Below, piece by piece: positions 57,045 through 64,000 of a DNA stretch of 64,000 bases. The notes under the pieces were generated by a model that had not been told where the DNA came from, did not search any database, and saw only the letters and a list, made by a program, of their open reading frames with translations. The stretch spans positions 62,001 to 126,000 of the forward strand of contig MBPM02000046.1 in NCBI GenBank assembly GCA_001695595.3, given 5' to 3'. Both the position numbers and the translations under genes were made by a program. The stretch comes from Plasmopara viticola. Taxonomy: Eukaryota > Oomycota > Peronosporomycetes > Peronosporales > Peronosporaceae. The first letter of the stretch is position 1. Every line of letters begins with the position of its first letter.

Positions 57045-59050
57045 AGTGATGTCACAGTGCCGCTACTACTTCAATGCCAGCCAGTAAAATGGGACAGACA
57101 AAATGTGGGTCACACTATTTGACCGCGACCTTTTTCTCAAAAATCGGATATTGCAAATTGCAGCGCTTAAAGTTGCATGACAAAAGGCGTTTGACCATAT
57201 ACTAACAATTTTCAAGTTTGCCAATGTGACGGTGTCACACAGCCCCGTGCACAGAGGAGGCGTGACCGTTCACTATTCCGGGAATAACGTGTGCATTAGT
57301 AAACCTTTTATATCTATCGATTGCGCTAAATTTAATTCTGCATTCGAGGCAGTGATCCTACAAAACACCCCACTTTGCGTACCGATAGAGAACATGGTGG
57401 AGAATTTGCTGTGCATACAATGACTTACGTTTTTACATTCATCCCTTTTTGGATTTATAAGAAAAAGGATTTGGTCATCACAATGACTAAACATACAGCA
57501 AAGAAGGACCGAGTCAGTCAGCGATGACCAAACCAGCTCGTAAGCGTTTCTACTCTAAAACCAATCTTTGTGCCTAAGGCTGTGCTTGCTGCACTTGCGC
57601 CGTCAATAGTGAGGTAAAGGTAGTTTACCTGCCAATGAGTTGCTCACGCAAAGAAGGCTTTGGAGAAGCTATCCGCTTTTTTACGGCGAAGAGCGCACCG
57701 CTCTCTTTCGCTTATTTTTCCGCACAAAACACCGTCTTCGGGCAATACAAAATGGGAAATAGCGCCGCGGGATTTTGACAACTCCTCTCCGCAAATATTA
57801 CAAAAGGTTTCAAGCCTGCGACTATAGCTTTAAAGCGGCATCATTACCTCAGGACCAAAAGGTGATGTACCTGTCGTCAGAATCACCTTTCATGAGAATG
57901 CCTATTCCAAAGACAGAGAAGCATATGGCGATTCTCATGGGCATCCAAAACTCTTGTTGATGAAGTTACCAACGCTGACAACCACGAGAAGAGTGTAAAT
58001 CCAAAGACGACAACCCACGGCGCATTGAAAGGGTGAATCCAAGGACCAAAGTCATTGACGAAGTGGACGGTAGGCTTCGCGGTCGTTCATCACGCAATGC
58101 CCACAATGAGGCAGCCTTAGCTATTTACTTACAAAAGGCTGCATCAAGAGGTATGGCCTTCGCACTAGACTTCGATTATTCGACATTGTAGAGAGCTATC
58201 CGCCTTCCTCCAAGGGTTGCTATTAGTTGATTGACCATTATACTCTCATGGAAAGCCTGAGATTATTTTTAAAAGTTTATTTTGGTGAAGATTGTACGAT
58301 TACTATCGAGCATACTAATCATTTAAGTTGATTGAACACTACTAAGTACTGCCTTGTAATAGGTGCTCCAAATCAAATACTGTTGATTAGTGCCGCACAA
58401 GAAATCTATTTGTCCGTCCGATTACCCTTGCGACTTACCGCTTCTTTAAGCGCGTACGGTGAAACGAATGAGCTAAAATGAGATGATTTATTTGCCCACA
58501 GAGATTACTCGCGCCTTGCCCATCGGTTATCGTATGTTTTTGTCTCATAGTCGATTACGACTCACCAATCTCGGCATCAGAAAGTGGATAGGGTGCTTGC
58601 TATGCTTGAAAACTTTTCACGAGCTTGCGCCTAGTACGACCACGCCTTGAATCTTATAAAGCAAGGACCCTTCCGTGTGCAATCGACATAATGAATTACA
58701 CAGGTGCGCACACCTGCAAATGTAGCAGCTTTTCAGTCGACTTGCGATAGAACATAACACAGTCAAAGCCATTTATGCAAGTAGTTGCTATTAATTTCTT
58801 TATCATCAGTCAATCACCAACTTTAGCACCAGATAGAGCGCGCATTGAACGAAAATTGCGTGCCAAAAGTAATTGCTGAACCACACTCAATTTTATGTTT
58901 TGTCTTAATAATGGCATGCTTAAGCTGGTGACAATAGATAAGGAGGTTTGAACAAAGCTAAGATTGACTTCGTATTAGCGTGCACAGAAAGTTGCATTGT
59001 TCCTCCTCACTAATCTGTATCTTAGTAACTTGGCAATTTCTTCTTTCTGC
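57045..59050. other. gene-free stretch
   Basis: No supported gene. A 60-codon frame at 57,775-57,960 is not recognised. The stretch separates the housekeeping island from the polymerase-like element. Confidence 0.4.
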
Positions 59051-59855
59051 GCATTTGTGCGCTATCTTTTTTCCAAATTTGTGACGGTATTTAAACGAAA
59101 GATTTAGTAAGGGCCGCTATGTTTTTACTCATATTTTATACAATGAAAAAATAACCATTTTCAAACCAAATCCGAGAATGGTCGCTCCAGCTCCCGAAGG
59201 TACCACTGCACCAAGTTTGGCTTTTCTTTGAAAGCGGGACCCAATACAAAGACTGCGTGCACCTGTACCGTGGGAAAAGAGTCTAAAAGCGTTTACAGCT
59301 ACTATTGCAAAGAAGGCTGGGAGAGAGCCATTGGCTCTACCGTGACGGTGCATATCACCTTTGACTAGTAACAGGCGGAAACATCTGCCTTCGAGCGTGA
59401 ATATGACGAGAAGCATTCTGTGCCCTTTGGCGAACACTCACCTGGCGTTTGATCGCTCGAACTACAAAGAAGCCTCAGATCAATAACACCCTCTTTGAAA
59501 TAGTCTTCGCGTTAGGAATACGCGCTTAAAGGTGTCAGAATTGACGATCGACTCACCGGCTGGGATCAAGATGTTACCCATTAAGGGATCAGGTAAACGG
59601 TAATACAAGCCGAAATCTTACCATTTTCTGTACATTCGTGACTTAGAGTACAATTTATCACGAAGTGGTTTGCGGTAACTCACCTCTGAGATAAGTCGGC
59701 TTCGTCGTAATGTCAATCTTTGCGGTCTTTGTAAATTCCGAGCGCTTGTTGTAAGAGCCGAAGCGGAGCCATTTCGATGGCTCTCTTGAGCTTTAGAGAG
59801 CGAGATACCTGTACGCCGTCAAAAGAAGCTTTTGATATCCATAGATGCGCCTGCA

Positions 59856-62652
59856 CTACTCCGTAACAAATTGCCGCTTGTCTTGGTGGCCAAGTATCCG
59901 CAAAGGAGACCTCCTCCGCTTTGGCCTTGCGCTTCCTTTGAGAGGAGCAGCCATTTTCAGCGAGCGGTGCACGCGCTCGATTTCGCTGTCATCAGGCCGC
60001 AGCTTGCTTGATGTGGAGCACACCTTCATGTCCTTTGGGAGACGTTTAGCGTAGCGATCGAAAATAGTAGATGGACCTCCGGCGATGTTGGCCTTCACCT
60101 TAGCGTAGATTTCCCTTTCCTACCGATCGGTAGAATAAACCAGTCCGTCTGAGTTGAACTCAAGCAAATTTTTGTATCGAAATCCCCCGAGGGACATATC
60201 TCTACGAGCGAAGTTGCACTCCACACAGCTGATCAAGATGTTGCCATCGATGTGGCCAAGATTATTGTTGATACGGTCAGCTGAAGCGGTGCCCAGCGGT
60301 CAGCTGGCAGTAGCACAGACCACACAGATACTTTTGCTTTTGCAGCAATGTATCCAAGTGCTTAAGTGTCCTATCAAATTTCGCTTTGTCTTAGCACCCT
60401 GACCCTTGTAGCCAGGCATGCGCTTAGCTGGAAATTGGAATGCGTTAGCAGATTTCTTATCTGGATACTGGAGATTGTTGAAGCAGGTCCGATACATTAC
60501 CTTCTTGGAAAGTTTAGGTAGAGAAACTCCATCTGCGAACATATCCAGCACGAAACGCGTAAAGAGCTCGCGCTGAGCCTTGATAGCTTTGATGAAGGGG
60601 ACAACGTCGAGATTGTTGTACCAGATCAGTAGGTCCTTGATTGATTTCACCTCGTATTACACTCACACGAACTTCACTCGCTCGTGGTCATCATCGGTGA
60701 TACTTGTTCCACGGAGGTCAAAAGCTGACTTAAGCGGGATAGTAGTTTGGTTAAGCACATTGAACGCGGTGATGTACTCGTATGGAAATATATCCGTACC
60801 AAGATCACAGACGCATCTAATTTTGTCATCGCATTTGCAGCCACCGAGAGATATGTGGTGAGATACTTTTCGTAGCTGGTACCAGCAGGTACATAGTTGC
60901 TTATATCGAGCATTTTCATGTCAGATGTAGCAATGCACATGTAGCTGGAATTCTTGATGACAGATTTGATGTTGTCGGTACGAATAACAGCGAACAAATC
61001 CCTCATAATCAAGTTAATATCGTATCGCCCAGAATTGAAGCCGAATACTGGTACCTGATCAAGCTGCTGTTTCAATTTCCCGTGATCAGTCCTATGCTTA
61101 CCAAAGCCAAGACTGCTGTGAAAGTCAAAGAAGCTGGCATACGTTCCTTATCCAATCCAACTCTTCATATCAGATATCTTATAGGTCTTGCCAACATTGA
61201 ATCCTGAAATTTCGATAACTGTCAGGCCGTGAGCATTGAGATTGTTCTGTAGAAGCGACTTGTATTTATTGACATTGCACTGCTGGATCTTCACGGTTAC
61301 ATCACCGATGTATTTGAACATATCCGTAAGTAGCATCTTTGGATCGTCATTTACAAAGCAACGCATCTCCTCGGCTAAGCTATCAGCTACTGATACGAAC
61401 ACCGGAATGTGCTCGTTCGTGAAGACAGTATTCTCCTCGTGTTGAGTCGCAGTGGACTTAAGCATGGCGTCAACGTCATAAACGATGAAGTGGTCGATGT
61501 ACCGATCAGCATCCTTGATGGAATACTTCGTAGGCTATAATTTTATCGCGTTCTGAGCTGGTTTGTAGAAAGTTGGCTCAGCAGGAAAGCTCTCAATATT
61601 CACAAGCTCACACTGGTTCTTCTTATGATTTCTAAGTCTTTCAGCGCTGACGAAAATCATTTCGCACCTAAGACATTGATACTTAGACTGAAGCATATCG
61701 ATGTTTTAAATGTAAAGAGCGTGAATCTTATGCAATAAAATATTTATAGCTTCGTACCTCTTGTCCAATCTACGGATGCATTCTAATTGCCAGAACCTAC
61801 ATCCATCATATGTACGTTACTATTAAGTTGGAAGCAGCCTTCAATTTCATCGAGCTGTGGAAGGTCAATGGGCATGAAACTCCTAAACAGGCCCAACGAA
61901 TATTTAACCCCCTGAAAGAACAGTAGCGCAGGATCCTTCTTAGGGCTCTGATATGTATGCCAGGCGATACAGTTGAAGACGCACTTGTTGTTTGTCTTGG
62001 AATAGTTGCTCACATGCTTGTTTTCGCGAATAATCTTAGGGATGATAGCTTCGCTATTCCCGAGAGCATAGTCGCGATGGTGGATGGAAATCTTGAGTGC
62101 AGTGATCACCTTTAGCTTATACCCAGAGCTGGGATAGTTTAGATTGTCAGCCAACTCCTTAAAACTGATTTCCGAAATCACCTCCTTTTGGATTTCAGCC
62201 TTGCTATTGATAGCACTAGGACTATTGAGATCATGAGTATTAGCGAGATTTGGGTAGAAGTAGCGAGTGTCGTCAGGATCGGTCTTGCTTACAAGCTCGT
62301 ACTCGAGAGTAATATTAATCCTAAACGCACTCGTTTAGGTCGAAAGGACGTTTTCGAGCTTGTTGTAAAAATTAAAAGGCTCAACACCCTCGTACAAATG
62401 TAATTCCATGTGATTACCATTGTAAAAACGATACTCAGGACCAGTCTTGTAGTCAGGCGACAAGTGTTTCTCAAGGGTTTCAATCGAAACATTGTACTGC
62501 TTAGCTACTAATCTCTTGTTGTTTAGACGCGAAACGTTGCTAACATGAACTATCTTGCTTGTTTTACCACGCACCTCAACACTGTAGCTACTACCTCATT
62601 TAATAGGTTGGATAACCAGTCTCTTTAATTCTTCGAGTTCGTATGCAAACAT
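59856..62652 (-). pseudogene. protein-primed type B DNA polymerase-like gene with HNH-like insert, broken
   Basis: Reading from ATG 62652 the coding sequence is still clear but interrupted by at least five stops (TGA about 62,598, TAA about 62,334 and 61,707, TAG about 61,535, TAA near 61,150) and several frameshifts. In order: NNKCVFNCIAWHTY (about 61,960-62,000), typical of the N-terminal region of this family; a C2H2-type finger CLRCEMIFVSAERLRNHKKN (about 61,610-61,670); exonuclease motif I in FIVYDVDAML; motif II in FGFNSGRYDINLI; FPYEYITAFNVLNQ; motif III in YNNLDVVPF; then an HNH-like module CGLC, SADRINNNLGHIDGN, ISCVECNFARRD (about 60,190-60,330); then GGPSTIFDRYAKRLPKD. The palm motifs (DxxSLYP, YxDTD) were not found, so the polymerase domain is truncated. 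In related elements this protein copies the element DNA. This copy is dead. Confidence 0.65.
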
Positions 62653-62841
62653 GTTGCCTATATATGCTTGGCTATATTGTTTTCGTAGAAAAGACTATTC
62701 GACCTTGTATCAGGATCGACTTTATATCTTAGTCATTTACAAAATATTCTGAATTTAATCAATTCAAATATTTGGGTTGTACCTTTTTTAGGGTGTTAAG
62801 GCATTTTCATTGGGATTAACTTTGTACTTGAGAGAAAAGGA

Positions 62842-63039
62842 TTAATTAATTAAATTTGGTTTCAAAATCGCCAAGTTCGGCTTTGGCTTACACTTGCGAG
62901 CACGGATCTGCTCTCTACTCATATCGTCGTAGCTCTTTCGATACGACAGTCGAGTTTCACGTGCGCGCTGATAGTAGCACTTCTGCGCAGCTTTAATGCG
63001 CTCTTTGTCAGCGAGGTATTGTTCAGGTAAGTACGCCAT
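62842..63039 (-). CDS. small basic protein of the polymerase-like element
   Basis: 65 residues, intact from ATG 63039. Rich in Lys, Arg and Tyr: DKERIKAAQKCYYQRARETR, then YRKSYDDMSREQIRARK. Such charged Tyr/Arg repeats (xYYQxxREKI type) are common at the N-termini of proteins in large DNA viruses and Maverick-like elements, where they may bind DNA. It lies upstream of the polymerase-like gene on the same strand. It may be a true small gene or the remaining end of a longer one. Confidence 0.4.
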   Translation of the reverse strand: MAYLPEQYLADKERIKAAQKCYYQRARETRLSYRKSYDDMSREQIRARKCKPKPNLAILKPNLIN

Positions 63040-63073
63040 CTTTGTAGATTACTAAATTTATATTTAGGGAATC

Positions 63074-63234
63074 GTTAAGCTGCCGGTACCCCTTGATATT
63101 AGCCAATAAGATTAAACTAAATCCATCAATGGGAGCAGTTTATCTCTGTTAATGAACACAGTGTTCTTCAACCAATAAAAGAGAAAGCAATACCCATCCG
63201 TACCCCTTTTTTGTAAACTGCCGGTACTCCTTGT
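63074..63234 (+). repeat. inverted-repeat arm, left (about 137-bp tandem units)
   Basis: Begins with CTGCCGGTACCCCTTG and repeats CTGCCGGTACTCCTTG about 137 bp later. The intervening sequence (AGATTAAACTAA, GGGAGCAGTTTATCTCTGTT, ACACAGTGTT) is found inverted at 63,830-63,986. It borders the polymerase-like element and may be its terminal repeat. Confidence 0.7.
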
Positions 63235-63556
63235 ATTGTATTCTATTACGTTATCGCGTTGCCAAGTTATGCACGTGCTAGGCTCTATGGCTAGTCCACG
63301 GCATAGAGTGGTGTCCGCATACGTCGGGTCTCATTCGGCGGGCAGTGCAGCCAACACCGAGGCCGTGAGGTTCTTCCATTATTTTGTGTAGTTCTGACTA
63401 GGTAAGAGCCCAAGTGGCGCCCTAGTGCTGGAGACCGTCGCGTCGAGGGTGAGACTCGTTAGAGACCTGCAGATGCCCGAGAGCACCTGCCCGAAGCGCG
63501 CGAGCATTTAGCCCCCGCGCTTGGAAGGAGGGCGTCACCCCAACCTTTTCCGAAAT
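63235..63556 (-). repeat. SINE-like element, copy 4
   Basis: About 322 bp in minus orientation, flanked by a perfect 14-bp duplication CCGGTACTCCTTGT at 63,221-63,234 and 63,557-63,570. It is inserted in the repeat unit next to the polymerase-like element. This is the best-preserved example of the family's insertion footprint. Confidence 0.85.
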
Positions 63557-63829
63557 CCGGTACTCCTTGTTTTTTAAAAAATAACTCCTACTCACCTCTT
63601 CTCAATATCACTCTATTCAACATTACTCTTCTCAATATTACTCTTCTCGCACTCTTCTTCTCGCAATGAACGCTATGCAACACCATAGATAGCCCTCGTA
63701 CAGCACTCTGGAATAGGCAAAGTCGGCGGCTCTCATGCACGCGCGATAACTTGTTCAGTGCTGCTTTCATTGACAGAAAAATATTGCTCTCATTGACGGA
63801 ATTGCTCCTACTTCCATTGGCTTAAAACA

Positions 63830-64000
63830 GGGGGAACTGGCAGTTCAAAAAAGAGGGGTACGGATAAGTATTTTTTTCTCTTTTTATTGGTTGAAAAACA
63901 CTGTGTTCATTAACAGAGATAAACTGCTCCCATTGATAGATTAGTTTAATCTCATTGGCTAAAATCAAAGGGTACCGGCAGTTTACCAAAAGGGTATCGG
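63830..64000 (-). repeat. inverted-repeat arm, right
   Basis: Reverse complement of the left arm. GAACTGGCAGTTC-type and GTACCGGCAGTTTAC-type words repeat about 137 bp apart (63,833 and 63,973), so the arm is itself a tandem array that continues past the end of the window. Confidence 0.7.

Larger units (their letters stand above)
59060..63050 (-). mobile_element. decayed Maverick/Polinton-like or virus-derived element with type B DNA polymerase-like gene
   Basis: Holds a small basic protein (62,842-63,039), a long broken type B polymerase-like gene (59,856-62,652) and a 0.8-kb tail shared with 41.0-41.8 kb. The layout and the polymerase family suggest a protein-primed self-synthesising element such as Maverick/Polinton or a relative. 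No integrase, capsid, ATPase or protease gene was recognised in the window. The right border is near the inverted repeat at 63,074, the left border near 59,060 where similarity to the 41-kb copy begins. Confidence 0.55.

Overview
The window is nuclear DNA of an oomycete, most likely a downy-mildew-type member of the Peronosporales. Four things suggest this: short introns (58-66 bp) with GTAAGT/GTACGT donors, an 18S-ITS1 relic whose ITS1 start resembles Peronosporales, heavy Copia/Gypsy debris, and a secreted repeat-protein family. The species is inferred, not proven. The standard nuclear code fits every gene.

The layout is two islands of ordinary genes around a repeat-filled core. Left island (3.2-7.4 kb): a coiled-coil protein, a convergent three-exon gene whose product starts MGCC (N-myristoylation type), and a secreted trypsin-like serine protease. 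Right island (51.0-57.1 kb): a seven-exon multi-EF-hand protein, a Tim17/22/23-fold protein resembling complex I subunit NDUFA11, cytochrome c, and ribosome production factor 1 (RPF1, Brix domain, two exons).

Between them lie a broken Copia element (8.65-12.74 kb), at least four decayed Gypsy pieces, a degenerate 0.5-0.77 kb tandem repeat (19.9-22.4 kb), an rDNA relic (24.4-25.85 kb) and a mitochondrial rRNA/tRNA insertion (27.88-28.09 kb). Two large direct duplicates (about 12.8-17.3 kb and 26.4-32.4 kb) each carry an intact gene for a secreted glutamine-rich protein built of 15-residue repeats. Two decayed relatives lie at 34.8 and 39.0 kb, and a relic of the family's 3' flank lies at 54.4 kb.

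The right end (59-64 kb) holds a decayed element encoding a protein-primed type B DNA polymerase-like protein (Maverick/Polinton-like or virus-derived). It has a zinc finger, a 3'-5' exonuclease region and an embedded HNH-like module; the palm motifs were not found. Fragments of the same element recur at about 13.6, 25.9, 27.7 and 41 kb. A roughly 137-bp repeat in inverted arrays closes the window.

The most informative structure is a SINE-like family of four copies (about 320 bp) with 7-14 bp target-site duplications. Two opposite copies at 27.3 and 28.1 kb bound an inverted segment: flipping it back restores both target duplications and collinearity with the other duplicate. The duplicates also preserve the empty insertion sites. 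All intron models and family assignments come from reading alone, with no database search.
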